Origin: Duganella aceris
GTDB taxonomy: Bacteria > Pseudomonadota > Gammaproteobacteria > Burkholderiales > Burkholderiaceae_D
NCBI RefSeq assembly: GCF_011090165.1
Contig: NZ_JAADJT010000013.1
Coordinates: 124,001 to 188,000 of the forward strand
DNA: 64,000 nt
Direction of reading: 5' to 3'
Under the pieces are notes generated by a model. It was not told the origin of the DNA. It saw only the letters and a program-made list of their open reading frames with translations, and made no database searches. Positions within the stretch are counted from its first letter, which is position 1. Each line of letters opens with the position of its first letter. The position numbers and the translations under genes are program-made. This document shows positions 9,354-17,533 of the stretch, piece by piece.

Positions 9354-9968
9354 ATGAAGCGTTTGCCCTTATTCGTAACTGTCCTCGCCGTGGTGCTGTT
9401 GTCGGCATCGCTGGCCTATTGGGGGCTGCAGTTGTTCAAGCCGCAGCAGCGCGCGATCGCCGCGCCGCCGCCGCAGCCGGCGATGGCGCTCAACATCGAC
9501 GCCGCCAAGGGCCTGTTCGGCGGCCAGATCACGGTCGCCGTGGTCAGCAACTACCAGCTGAAGGGCGTGGTCGCCGCGCGCGGCCTGGACAGCGCGGCCA
9601 TCCTCTCGACCGACAACAAGCCGGCCGAGTCGATCGCGGTCGGCAAGGAAGTGGCGGCGGGCGTGGTGGTCAAGGAAGTCCATCCGAAATACGTGCTGCT
9701 GTCGGAAGGGGGCGTGATCAAGCGCCTCGACCTGCCGAGCGACGCCGGCGTCTCCAGCAGCCCGGCGGCGACGCCGCCGCAGGCGCCCGGCATCCAGCCG
9801 ATTCCGATGCAGCCGGCCCAATCGGTGCAGCCGACGCAGACGCAAACGCCGCAGCAGCAGCAACAGCAGCAACAACCGCAGCAACAGCAGCCGCCGGGGC
9901 AGCAGGCGCCGCGTCCCGCCATCGCGCCGATGGGCATTCCGCCGGTTCCCGGCAACGATCGGCGCTAG
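9354..9968 (+). CDS. gspC: Type II secretion GspC-like protein, short, without PDZ domain
   Basis: A 204-residue bitopic protein: a membrane helix at about residues 7-24, then a homology-region (HR) like domain (residues about 40-125, with AKGLFGGQ and LKGVVAARG) that in GspC contacts the N0 domain of GspD. The C-terminal 70 residues are Pro/Gln-rich, including an eight-Gln run near nucleotide 9860, and replace the PDZ or coiled-coil part of classical GspC. It lies after gspF instead of at the head of the cluster. The function is inferred from the HR-like core and position. Confidence 0.8.
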   Translation: MKRLPLFVTVLAVVLLSASLAYWGLQLFKPQQRAIAAPPPQPAMALNIDAAKGLFGGQITVAVVSNYQLKGVVAARGLDSAAILSTDNKPAESIAVGKEVAAGVVVKEVHPKYVLLSEGGVIKRLDLPSDAGVSSSPAATPPQAPGIQPIPMQPAQSVQPTQTQTPQQQQQQQQPQQQQPPGQQAPRPAIAPMGIPPVPGNDRR

Positions 9969-9976
9969 GTCGGCCC

Positions 9977-12217
9977 ATGGCCCGCTTCCGCACCCTGGCC
10001 GCAGCCCTCAGCTGCGGCTTTTTCTTGGTCGCCGCCTTTGTCGCGCCGGCGCGCGCGCAGAACGCCACCTCGGTCGCGCCGGAGGCCGATCTGAAGCCGC
10101 GTCCCAAGGTCGCGCTGGTGCTGTCCGGCGGCGGCGCGCGCGGCTTCGCCCACATCGGCGTGCTGCGCGCCCTACAGGAGCTGCGCATCCCGGTCGACTT
10201 CGTGGTCGGCACCAGCATGGGCAGCGTGGTCGGCGGCGCGTACGCCGCCGGCAGCTCGGTCGAGCAGCTGGAGCAGCTGGTGCGCCGCACCGACTGGAAC
10301 GCGGTGGTGGCCGACCGGCCGCCGCGCGACGAGCTGGTGTACCGCCGCCGCGAAGAGGACTTGCTGCTGCCGTCGCGGATCGAGTTCGGCGTCACGCTGG
10401 ACGGCGTCTCGCTGCCGCCGGCCGCCGCCGGCAACGAGGCGCTGGAACTGGCGCTGACCCGCGTGCTGCCGTCCGGCGCGCGCGACAAGCCGGTCAACCT
10501 GCTGCAACTGCCGTTCCGCTCGGTCGCCTCCGACCTGGTGACGGGCGAGCTTGTGGAATTGAACGACACCCCGTTGTTCCTGGCGATGCGCGCCTCGCTG
10601 GCGGTGCCGGGCGTGTTCGCGCCGGTGCGGGTCAACCAGCGGCTGCTGGTCGACGGTGGCCTGGTGCGCAACCTGCCGGTGGACGTGGCGCGCGAAATGG
10701 GCGCCGACATCATCATCGCGGTCAACGTCGGCACGCCGCTGGCGCAGGAGAAGGAGTTGATCAGCGCGGTCAGCGTGGCGCAGCAGATGCTGCAGATCCT
10801 GACCGAGCAGAACGTCCAGCGCTCGCTGAAGGAACTGCGGCCGGACGACATCCTGCTGGCGCCGGACCTGGGCGGCATCGGCTTCCTGGATTTCGCGCGC
10901 CACGACCGCGCGATGAAGGAGGGCGAGGCGGCGGTGCGTGCGATGAGCGCCAAGCTGGTCAAGCTGGCCTTGCCGGAGGCGCAGTACGCCGCGTATGAAG
11001 TCAAGCGCCTGTCGGCGCCGCTGGCGATCGACCAGCCGGTGCGCCTGACCAAGCTGGAGGTGGCGCCCAGCGGCCATATCAATCCGAAAGAACTGGAAGT
11101 GCAATCGGGCCTCAAGGTGGGGCAGCTGATCACCAGCGAAGAGGCGCAGCACGCCGGCAACCAGTTGTTCGGACGCGGCGACCTGTCGCGCGTCGAGACC
11201 GAGGTGCGCGACGACAAGGACGGCCGCAGTGTCCTGATCAAGCCGACCGAAGCCGATTGGGCGCGCAGCCGTCTGCGCGTGGGCCTGGAGCTGGCCAGCG
11301 ACTTCACCGACAACAACACCTTCGAGCTGAAGGTGATGCACGTGCTGTCGTCGTTGAACGACTGGGGCGCGGAGCTGCGCACCATCGCCCACATCGGCAC
11401 CGAGCGCATGATAGGCACGCAGTTCTGGCAGCCGCTGGGTGCCGGCTCGCAATGGTATGTGGCGCCGGCGCTGGAATATGGCTCGTCGGCGGCCGATGTG
11501 TTCAGCGCCTCCGGGTTCCGCCAGTCGCGCTACGGCTACAATTACCAGGCGGCGCAGGTGTCGGTGGGCCGCCAGCTGGGACGCTGGGGCGATCTGCGCT
11601 ACTCGGTGGCGCGGCAGAAGAGCGAGATGCACCAGACCATCCCGGAACAGTTCACCCGGCAGACCGTGAGTCAAACGGTGCAGGCGCTGTCGTTCAATGT
11701 CGACAGCCTCGACACGCCGGCCTTCCCGACGCGCGGCACCCTGTTCAGCGTGGACTGGCAGCGCGGCCTGCACAAGGCCGACAACTCGGCGGTGCCGACG
11801 CGGCAGAGCATCGAGGCGCTGGAGGCGTTCCATACCGGGCGCTGGGCGGGCCATGTCTACGCCGAGTGGGCGCGCAGCCAGGGCGGAGCGTCGGACAATA
11901 ATCTGGGCGGTTTCCTGCGGCTGTCCGGCAGCACGCCGAATTCGGTGATCGGCAGCCGCACGGTGCTGGGGCGGGTGGTGATGGCGCGCAGCATCGGCGC
12001 GATGCCGGCCGCGCTGGGCGGCGACGTGCGGCTCGGCTTTTCGCTGGAGGCGGGCGGCGCCTACAGCCCGGACAATCCGCTGCGCTTCGGCACGCTGAAG
12101 CAGGCCGCCAGCGGCTTCATCGCGGTCGACACGCGCTTCGGCCCGGTGTACTTCGGCGCCGGCACCACGCGCGAAGGCAAGAGCAGCGGCTACCTGTTCC
12201 TCGGCCCGATCTGGTGA
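9977..12217 (+). CDS. Patatin-like phospholipase fused to an outer-membrane barrel (PlpD / type Vd autotransporter-like)
   Basis: A 746-residue exported protein. A signal peptide ends near residue 28 (APARA). The patatin domain has the oxyanion loop SGGGARG, the nucleophile elbow GTSMG with Ser80, and the DGG motif with Asp226. A POTRA-like stretch (about residues 350-420) and a C-terminal beta-barrel follow, ending in an aromatic residue (GPIW). This order matches PlpD-type autotransporters, in which the lipase is carried to the surface by its own barrel. The gene starts 8 bp after gspC, so it may be read with the type II secretion genes. Confidence 0.88.
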   Translation: MARFRTLAAALSCGFFLVAAFVAPARAQNATSVAPEADLKPRPKVALVLSGGGARGFAHIGVLRALQELRIPVDFVVGTSMGSVVGGAYAAGSSVEQLEQLVRRTDWNAVVADRPPRDELVYRRREEDLLLPSRIEFGVTLDGVSLPPAAAGNEALELALTRVLPSGARDKPVNLLQLPFRSVASDLVTGELVELNDTPLFLAMRASLAVPGVFAPVRVNQRLLVDGGLVRNLPVDVAREMGADIIIAVNVGTPLAQEKELISAVSVAQQMLQILTEQNVQRSLKELRPDDILLAPDLGGIGFLDFARHDRAMKEGEAAVRAMSAKLVKLALPEAQYAAYEVKRLSAPLAIDQPVRLTKLEVAPSGHINPKELEVQSGLKVGQLITSEEAQHAGNQLFGRGDLSRVETEVRDDKDGRSVLIKPTEADWARSRLRVGLELASDFTDNNTFELKVMHVLSSLNDWGAELRTIAHIGTERMIGTQFWQPLGAGSQWYVAPALEYGSSAADVFSASGFRQSRYGYNYQAAQVSVGRQLGRWGDLRYSVARQKSEMHQTIPEQFTRQTVSQTVQALSFNVDSLDTPAFPTRGTLFSVDWQRGLHKADNSAVPTRQSIEALEAFHTGRWAGHVYAEWARSQGGASDNNLGGFLRLSGSTPNSVIGSRTVLGRVVMARSIGAMPAALGGDVRLGFSLEAGGAYSPDNPLRFGTLKQAASGFIAVDTRFGPVYFGAGTTREGKSSGYLFLGPIW

Positions 12218-12229
12218 GGCGGTGAGGCG

Positions 12230-12625
12230 CTAGTGCTGCCAACTCTTGAAGACGAATTCAAGGCTGTAGCCGTCCGGGTCGAATACGTTGGCGGCGTAGT
12301 ATTCCGGATCGTAGTGCAGGCGCGCGCCCGGCGCGCCGTTGTCGGTGGCGCCGGCCGCCATCGCCGCCGCATACGCGGCGTCCACTTCCGCCTTGCCGGC
12401 GGCGATGAAGCCCACGTGCGCCGCGCGGCTGTCGGCGGCGCCCTGGCGCAACCAGAAATACACGCGGCCGTTGGAGCCGAAGCCTTTCAGGTCGGGATGG
12501 CCCGGCGGGCCGTCCTTGCCGTCGTAGTCGAGACGGTTGACGATGCCGAGCGGCGCCAGCGCCGCCGTGTAGAAAGCGATCGAGCGATCGGTGTCGCTGA
12601 CGGTCAGGAATACATGGTCGAGCAT
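12230..12625 (-). CDS. VOC (glyoxalase/bleomycin-resistance) family protein
   Basis: A 131-residue small protein of the vicinal-oxygen-chelate fold: MLDHVFLTVSD opens the first module, with FYTAALAPLGI, and the second ends in PDGYSLEFVFKSW. These are usual features of uncharacterised glyoxalase-like proteins; the substrate cannot be told. GAGGAG lies 8 nt before the ATG. It is convergent with the patatin gene (12 bp between stops). It lies 19 bp downstream of the SDR gene on the same strand and is probably in its operon. Confidence 0.85.
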   Translation of the reverse strand: MLDHVFLTVSDTDRSIAFYTAALAPLGIVNRLDYDGKDGPPGHPDLKGFGSNGRVYFWLRQGAADSRAAHVGFIAAGKAEVDAAYAAAMAAGATDNGAPGARLHYDPEYYAANVFDPDGYSLEFVFKSWQH

Positions 12626-12644
12626 GGTGCGGTCTCCTCAAAGG

Positions 12645-13388
12645 TCAGACATTGTAGCCGCCGGCGACTTCGATCGTCTGCGCGTTGATCCAGCCGCCGT
12701 CGTCCGAGATCAGCGTCGCGATCACGCGGCCGACATCGTCCGCTTCGCCGACGCGGCCAAGCGCGGTCTGCGCCGCCAGCATGGTTTCGAATTCCGGCGT
12801 CAGGCCGCCACCGAGCTCGGTGCGGATCGCGCCCGGCGATACGGCGTTGACGCGGATGCGCCGCGCGCCGAACTCCTTGGCCATGTAGCGCGTCAGCACC
12901 TCCAGCCCGCCCTTGAAGGCGGCGTACGGCGCCACGCCGGCGGTGGCCACGCGGGTGGTGGCGCTGGTCAGGTTGACGATGCTGGCGCCTTCGGCGAACA
13001 ACGGCAGCAGCGCCTGGGTCAGGAAGAACGGTCCTTTCAGGTGCACCTTCATCAGGCCGTCAAACTGCTCTTCGGTGACGCTCTCCATCAGGTTGTACAA
13101 GCCGTAGCCGGCGTTGTTCACCAGGCCATGCAGCCGCGTTTGTCCCCACACCGATTGCAGTGCTTGCAGCACCGCCTCGCGGAAGGCGCGGAAGCTGGCG
13201 GCGTCGCCGACGTCGAGCCGCAGCGCGACCGCCTGGCCGCCGGCCGCTTCGACCGCGCGCACCGTCGCGGCGGCCGCGTCCGGATTGTCCTTGTAGGTCA
13301 GGATGACGCCGAAGCCGCGCGCGGCGCACTGCAACGCGGCGCTGGCGCCGATGCCACGGCTGCCGCCGGTGATGACGATAATTTTCAT
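12645..13388 (-). CDS. Short-chain dehydrogenase/reductase (SDR) oxidoreductase
   Basis: A 247-residue classical SDR. The nucleotide-binding TGGSRGIG lies at residues 7-14, NNAGYG follows, and the Ser/Tyr/Lys catalytic set includes YAAFK. The start at 13388 is fixed by a strong ribosome binding site, AAGGAGG, 7 nt upstream; the reading frame stays open farther upstream but without such a site. The substrate is unknown. It is divergent from the AraC-family gene at 13521, a common regulator/target layout. Confidence 0.88.
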   Translation of the reverse strand: MKIIVITGGSRGIGASAALQCAARGFGVILTYKDNPDAAAATVRAVEAAGGQAVALRLDVGDAASFRAFREAVLQALQSVWGQTRLHGLVNNAGYGLYNLMESVTEEQFDGLMKVHLKGPFFLTQALLPLFAEGASIVNLTSATTRVATAGVAPYAAFKGGLEVLTRYMAKEFGARRIRVNAVSPGAIRTELGGGLTPEFETMLAAQTALGRVGEADDVGRVIATLISDDGGWINAQTIEVAGGYNV

Positions 13389-13520
13389 GATGTACCTCCT
13401 TGAATGTGGAGTCATCACTGTATGCCCCGAACCGCGCGGCGGCATGCCTCTTTCTCCCGGCTTGCTGCCTGATCCTGCTTTTCGCTTGCGCCGGCGGCCG
13501 GGGGCGGGTCTAATGGAAGC

Positions 13521-14426
13521 ATGAAAACCCAACTGGACGAATTAAGGCGCCTCGCCGCCCACGCCGAAAACCGCCGCACCGAGACCGGCATCCCGCGCGT
13601 GGCCATGGTGCAGGGGAAGATCCCGGAGCACGACCTGGCGGCGCTGTATGAACCGATGGTCAACCTGATCCTGAGCGGCAGCAAGGCGATGACGGTCGGC
13701 GCGCGCACGCTGGAATACGACCCGGCGACCTATTTCGTCATGTCGGTCGACTTGCCGGCGGCCGGCGTGGTGCGGCCCGCGGCCGACGGCGCGCCCTACC
13801 TGGCGGTGAGCCTGACGCTGAAGCCGGCGATCATCGCCGCGCTGTTGGAGGACTTGCCTGAAACTGGCGGCGAACCGTCCGCCGGTTTCGCGGTGGCGCA
13901 CACCACGCCGGAGCTGATGGACGCCTGGGTGCGCATGCTGCGCCTGATGCAACACCCGGCCGACATCCCGGCGCTGGCGCCGGCGTACGAACGCGAGATC
14001 CTGTACCGCGTGCTGCAAGGTCCGCACGGCCGCATGCTGCGCGACATCGCCACCCCGGACACCGCGCTGGCGCGCGTCGGCCAAGCGATCCAGCACATCA
14101 AGCGCGATTTCGCCCAGCCCTTGCGGGTGGGGATGCTGGCGAAGATCGCGGCGATGAGTCCATCGGCGTTTCACCGCCACTTCAAGGCGGTGACGGCGCT
14201 TAGTCCGGTGCAGTACCAGAAGCGCATCCGCCTGTTGCAGGCGCGCTCGCTGCTGTTGACCGGCGCGCACGGCGTCACCGCCGCCGCGATGCAGGTCGGC
14301 TACGAGAGCGCGACCCAGTTCTCGCGTGAATACGCGCGCGCCTTCGGCATGCCGCCGGCGCGCGATGCGGCGCGGATCCGGACGGGCGGGGTCAGTTCCG
14401 GCATCGTGCCACGGGCTCTGCCGTAG
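13521..14426 (+). CDS. AraC-family transcriptional regulator with palindrome-derived C-terminal tail
   Basis: A 301-residue regulator: an N-terminal AraC-type effector domain (residues about 15-170) and a C-terminal double helix-turn-helix with LAKIAAMSPSAFHRHFKAVT and AAAMQVGYESATQFSREYAR. The final 13 residues (GGVSSGIVPRALP) are encoded by the left arm of a large palindrome and are not part of the family fold. It lies 132 bp from the divergent SDR gene, which is its most likely target. GGGTCTAATGGAAGC precedes the ATG, with a weak GGA as ribosome binding site. Confidence 0.88.
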   Translation: MKTQLDELRRLAAHAENRRTETGIPRVAMVQGKIPEHDLAALYEPMVNLILSGSKAMTVGARTLEYDPATYFVMSVDLPAAGVVRPAADGAPYLAVSLTLKPAIIAALLEDLPETGGEPSAGFAVAHTTPELMDAWVRMLRLMQHPADIPALAPAYEREILYRVLQGPHGRMLRDIATPDTALARVGQAIQHIKRDFAQPLRVGMLAKIAAMSPSAFHRHFKAVTALSPVQYQKRIRLLQARSLLLTGAHGVTAAAMQVGYESATQFSREYARAFGMPPARDAARIRTGGVSSGIVPRALP

Positions 14427-14473
14427 CGTCCGCTACGGCAGAGCCCGTGGCACGATGCCGGAACTGACCCCGC
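14386..14473. repeat. 88-bp palindrome with 43-bp perfect arms
   Basis: The arms 14386-14428 and 14431-14473 are exact reverse complements around a 2-bp centre. The outer ends read GGGGTCAGTTCCGG. The two convergent genes on either side (AraC and XRE regulators) both stop inside it, so each gains the same C-terminal sequence VSSGIVPRALP. The transcript would fold into a very stable hairpin from either side, so it could end transcription or protect 3' ends without a U-run. The shared GGGGTCAG edge links it loosely to the palindrome at 32300. Confidence 0.9.
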
Positions 14474-15200
14474 GTCGCAGGGCGGTGAAGGCGGCGAATT
14501 CCCATGAGCGGAAGCCGACCAGCAGCGTGAAGCCGTCGCGGTCCTGCGGCGCCAGGCGGCGGTCGTTCTGGTGCAGCCGCGCCAGCTCGGCGGCCAGTTG
14601 CTGGATGCGCGCCACCAGCTCCTTCGCGCTCGGCTGCGACAGCCGCGCCGGCAGGCACAGCAGCGTTTCGCCAACGCCGTCGAAGCTGCCGCCGAAGTAG
14701 TCGGCCACCGCGTGCTCGCGGAAAAAGCGCTGCACCGGACCGTCCGGCAGCCAGCGGAAGGCGTTCGAGACGCGCAGCCGGTAGCGGTTCATCGGCTTCA
14801 GCTCGATCACGCCCAGCCGGTCCAGCTCGGCCAGCAGCAGGATGCATTCCGGTTCGCTCAGGCTGTAGGTTTCCAGCACCTGCTCGATGGTCCAGTGGCC
14901 CAGGCAGCAGATCGCCATCAGCAGCAGGTGCGGATTGGCCAGCAGCGATTTTTCCTGGGTCAGCGTCAGCGCGTCCGCCTGCGGCGTGGCGTCGGCGGCG
15001 CCGCGCAGCACGTCCTCCATCGCCACCCCGGCCGCCTTGCAGATCTGCGCCAGCCGCGACAGCGACATGTCCTGCTGGCCGAACATGCGCTTGACGCTCG
15101 ACTCGCTCATCGCGATGCGCTCGGCCAGCATTTTGTAGGTGACGCCGGCGGCCCGCATCTGGGTCCGCAGCACTTGCAGCAGCAATTCCGGTGAGCTCAT
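14433..15200 (-). CDS. XRE-type helix-turn-helix regulator
   Basis: A 255-residue protein with an N-terminal Cro/C1-type helix-turn-helix (residues about 10-65, YKMLAERIAMSESSVKRMF) and a longer C-terminal part of unknown role containing LLAELDRLGVIELKPMNRY, which looks like a winged-helix or effector region. The last 12 residues (GVSSGIVPRALP) come from the palindrome it shares with the convergent AraC gene. A short inverted repeat lies 26-44 bp upstream and may be its own operator. The target genes are unknown. Confidence 0.8.
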   Translation of the reverse strand: MSSPELLLQVLRTQMRAAGVTYKMLAERIAMSESSVKRMFGQQDMSLSRLAQICKAAGVAMEDVLRGAADATPQADALTLTQEKSLLANPHLLLMAICCLGHWTIEQVLETYSLSEPECILLLAELDRLGVIELKPMNRYRLRVSNAFRWLPDGPVQRFFREHAVADYFGGSFDGVGETLLCLPARLSQPSAKELVARIQQLAAELARLHQNDRRLAPQDRDGFTLLVGFRSWEFAAFTALRRGVSSGIVPRALP

Positions 15201-15225
15201 GGTTCGCCTTGGTGAAAAAACAAAA

Positions 15226-15244
15226 GGTATCGTAGCACGATACC
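15226..15244. promoter_or_regulatory. Inverted repeat upstream of the XRE gene, candidate operator
   Basis: GGTATCGT and ACGATACC are perfect 8-bp arms around 3 bp, placed 26-44 bp upstream of the XRE-family start codon. The position and symmetry suit autoregulation by the helix-turn-helix protein. No binding data can be derived from sequence alone. Confidence 0.4.
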
Positions 15245-15327
15245 TCTCGGGGCGAAAACCAGCGCTTGGCGTAATCTATTGGTACATTGACGGGGACGGG
15301 CGCAGACTGCATCGATCGCCCGAGCGC

Positions 15328-15347
15328 GGGCGCCATCACAGGCGCCC
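15328..15347 (-). terminator. Hairpin downstream of the hslVU operon
   Basis: GGGCGCC and GGCGCCC form a 7-bp GC stem around six bases, 10-30 bp past the stop of the 68-residue gene. There is no U-run on the minus strand, so it may be a 3'-end stabiliser or a factor-assisted stop and not a classic intrinsic terminator. Confidence 0.35.
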
Positions 15348-15356
15348 GGCAAGGGG

Positions 15357-15563
15357 TCACTCTTCTTCCGCTTCCGGCTTCAGATTGGCTTTGGCCAGCA
15401 GGCGCTTGGCGGCCTGGCGGCCGGTGGCCTGCGGCTTGGCGTGCGGACCGGCGCCGCCGGCGCGCGCCTTGGCCGCCACCGCCACCGGATTGCGCGGCGG
15501 CTTCTGCGACGGTTCGACCCGTATCGTCATCTTCTGCCGCGTCGACAAGGCCTTGTTCGCCAT
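15357..15563 (-). CDS. Small basic Ala/Lys/Arg-rich protein, last gene of the hslVU operon
   Basis: A 68-residue protein I do not recognise as a named family. It is rich in Ala, Lys, Arg and Pro (RQAAKRLLAKANLK near the C-terminus) and ends in an acidic EAEEE. It has no hydrophobic segment and is probably cytoplasmic and largely unstructured. AGAGGAAAG lies 7 nt before the ATG, and the gene begins 12 bp after the hslU stop, so it is very likely translated with hslVU. It could be a protease substrate, an adaptor or a nucleic-acid-binding protein; nothing in the sequence decides. Confidence 0.65.
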   Translation of the reverse strand: MANKALSTRQKMTIRVEPSQKPPRNPVAVAAKARAGGAGPHAKPQATGRQAAKRLLAKANLKPEAEEE

Positions 15564-15575
15564 GCTGCTTTCCTC

Positions 15576-16925
15576 TTACAACACGTAGCGCGACAGGTCT
15601 TCGTTGACCGCCAGCGCGTCCAGCCGCGCGTTGACATAGGCGGCGTCGATGACGATCACCTTGCCGCTGTCCTCGCTCGCGGTGAACGACAGTTCCTCCA
15701 GCAGCTTTTCCATCACCGTGTACAAGCGGCGCGCGCCGATGTTCTCGGTGCGCTCGTTGACCGAGTAGGCGATCTCCGCCAGCCGCGTGATGCCTTCCGG
15801 CGCGAACTCGATGCTGACGTTCTCGGTCGCCAGCAGGGCTTCGTACTGCTTGGTCAGGCAGGCGTCGGTGCTGGTCAGGATGCGCTCGAAATCGGCGATC
15901 GACAGCGATTCCAGTTCCACCCGGATCGGGAAGCGGCCCTGCAGCTCCGGGATCAGGTCCGACGGCTTGGCCAGGTGGAACGCGCCCGAGGCGATGAACA
16001 AGATGTGGTCGGTCTTGATCATGCCGTACTTGGTGTTGACGGTGGTGCCCTCGACCAGCGGCAGCAGGTCGCGCTGCACGCCGGCGCGCGAGACGTCGGC
16101 GCCGCCCACTTCCGAGCGCGAGGCGATCTTGTCGATCTCGTCGAGGAACACGATGCCGTTCTGCTCGACGTTCTGGATCGCCTTCTGCTTCATCTCGTCG
16201 TCGTTGACCAGCTTGGCGGCCTCCTCGTCGAGCAGCACCTTCATCGCTTCCTTGATCTTGATCTTGCGCGGCTTCTTGCGCGCGCCGCCGATGCCGGAGA
16301 ACATCGACTTGATCTGCTCGGTCATTTCCTCCATGCCGGGCGGGGCCATGATCTCCATCTGCGGGCCGGCCTCGGCCAGTTCGATCTCGATTTCCTTGTC
16401 GTCCAGCTCGCCCTGGCGCAGGCGCTTGCGGAAGGTCTGGCGGGTGCTATCGCCTTCCTTGCCTTCCTTCGGCGTGTCCGACGGCGCGTTCTGGGTAAAA
16501 CCGAAATCGCGCGCCGGCGGCAGCAGGATGTCGAGCACGCGGTCTTCGGCGGCGTCCTCGGCGCGGGCGCGCACCTTGGCCATCTCGGCCGAGCGGGTCT
16601 GCTTGACGCCGATGTCGATCAGGTCGCGGATGATGGTGTCGACGTCGCGGCCGACATAGCCGACCTCGGTGAACTTGGTGGCTTCGATCTTGATGAACGG
16701 CGCGTCGGCCAGCTTGGCCAGGCGGCGCGCGATCTCGGTCTTGCCGACGCCGGTCGGGCCGATCATCAGGATGTTTTTCGGCGTGATCTCGTGCCGCAGC
16801 GGTTCCTCGACCTGCTGGCGCCGCCAGCGGTTGCGCAGGGCGATCGCGACCGCCTTCTTGGCCTTGCCCTGGCCGACCACGTGCTTGTCGAGTTCGCCGA
16901 CGATTTCCTGTGGGGTCATGTTCAT
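15576..16925 (-). CDS. hslU: ATP-dependent protease ATPase subunit HslU
   Basis: A 449-residue AAA+ unfoldase that feeds substrates to HslV in the cytoplasm. The N-terminal MTPQEIVGELDKHVVGQ is diagnostic. Walker A is GPTGVGKTE with Lys62, and Walker B is GIVFLDEIDKIA. An intermediate domain (residues about 110-230) separates the two AAA parts. The C-terminal motif ending in LSRYVL inserts into HslV pockets in the family. Starts at 16925 or 16919 are both possible; 16925 gives the ATGA overlap with hslV. Confidence 0.97.
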   Translation of the reverse strand: MNMTPQEIVGELDKHVVGQGKAKKAVAIALRNRWRRQQVEEPLRHEITPKNILMIGPTGVGKTEIARRLAKLADAPFIKIEATKFTEVGYVGRDVDTIIRDLIDIGVKQTRSAEMAKVRARAEDAAEDRVLDILLPPARDFGFTQNAPSDTPKEGKEGDSTRQTFRKRLRQGELDDKEIEIELAEAGPQMEIMAPPGMEEMTEQIKSMFSGIGGARKKPRKIKIKEAMKVLLDEEAAKLVNDDEMKQKAIQNVEQNGIVFLDEIDKIASRSEVGGADVSRAGVQRDLLPLVEGTTVNTKYGMIKTDHILFIASGAFHLAKPSDLIPELQGRFPIRVELESLSIADFERILTSTDACLTKQYEALLATENVSIEFAPEGITRLAEIAYSVNERTENIGARRLYTVMEKLLEELSFTASEDSGKVIVIDAAYVNARLDALAVNEDLSRYVL

Positions 16926-17464
16926 GCTGGATCCAGTGTTTCGATGATGTGGTTCAAGTTGGTGTAGATGCACAGCTGCCCGGCGATGGTCAGTGACTTT
17001 TTGACGATTTCCGCCGGCGACAGTTCCGTGTTTTCCACCAAAGCCTTGGCGGCCGACTGGGCGTAGGTGCCGCCCGAGCCGATCGCGCCGACGCCGTCCT
17101 CGGGCTCGAGCACGTCGCCGTTGCCGGTGATGACCAGCGTCGATTCGCTGTCGGCCACCAGCAGCATCGCTTCCAGCCGGCGCAGCACGCGGTCGGTGCG
17201 CCAGTCCTTGGCCAGCTCGACCGAGGCGCGCAGCAGGTTGCCCTGGTGCTTCTCCAGCTTGCCCTCGAAGCGGTCGAGCAGGGTGAAGGCGTCGGCGGTG
17301 CCGCCGGCGAAGCCGACCAGCACCTTGCCCTGGTAGACCTTGCGCACCTTGCGGGCCGTGCCCTTCATGACGATGTTGCCGAGCGTGACCTGGCCGTCGC
17401 CGCCCAGCGCGACTTCCTTGCCGCGTCGCACGCACAGGATGGTGGTGCCGTGAAATTGTTCCAT
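16922..17464 (-). CDS. hslV: ATP-dependent protease proteolytic subunit HslV
   Basis: A 180-residue threonine protease of the proteasome-beta fold. MEQFHG precedes TTILCVRRG; removal of the short leader would expose the catalytic Thr7, as in betaproteobacterial HslV. GSGGTYAQSAAKAL and GNIVMKGTARKVRK are family hallmarks. The ATG at 17464 was chosen over an upstream ATG at 17488 because GAGGT lies 8 nt before it and the leader length fits. It is the first gene of the hslV-hslU-small protein operon. Confidence 0.95.
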   Translation of the reverse strand: MEQFHGTTILCVRRGKEVALGGDGQVTLGNIVMKGTARKVRKVYQGKVLVGFAGGTADAFTLLDRFEGKLEKHQGNLLRASVELAKDWRTDRVLRRLEAMLLVADSESTLVITGNGDVLEPEDGVGAIGSGGTYAQSAAKALVENTELSPAEIVKKSLTIAGQLCIYTNLNHIIETLDPA

Positions 17465-17533
17465 AGTGACCTCAAAGTGATGATGCAAACTGCGTCAAGA
17501 CTGAAAAGTGGGGCTGGAAACGGGGATTACAAG

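Noticed and set aside
13389..13532. A 48-codon extension of the SDR gene upstream of 13388
   Set aside because: The AAGGAGG site 7 nt before 13388 fixes the start, and the extension runs into the divergent AraC gene.
17465..17488. An upstream ATG for HslV (MHHHFEVT)
   Set aside because: It would add eight residues before the usual MEQFHG leader and would place the ribosome binding site inside the coding region.
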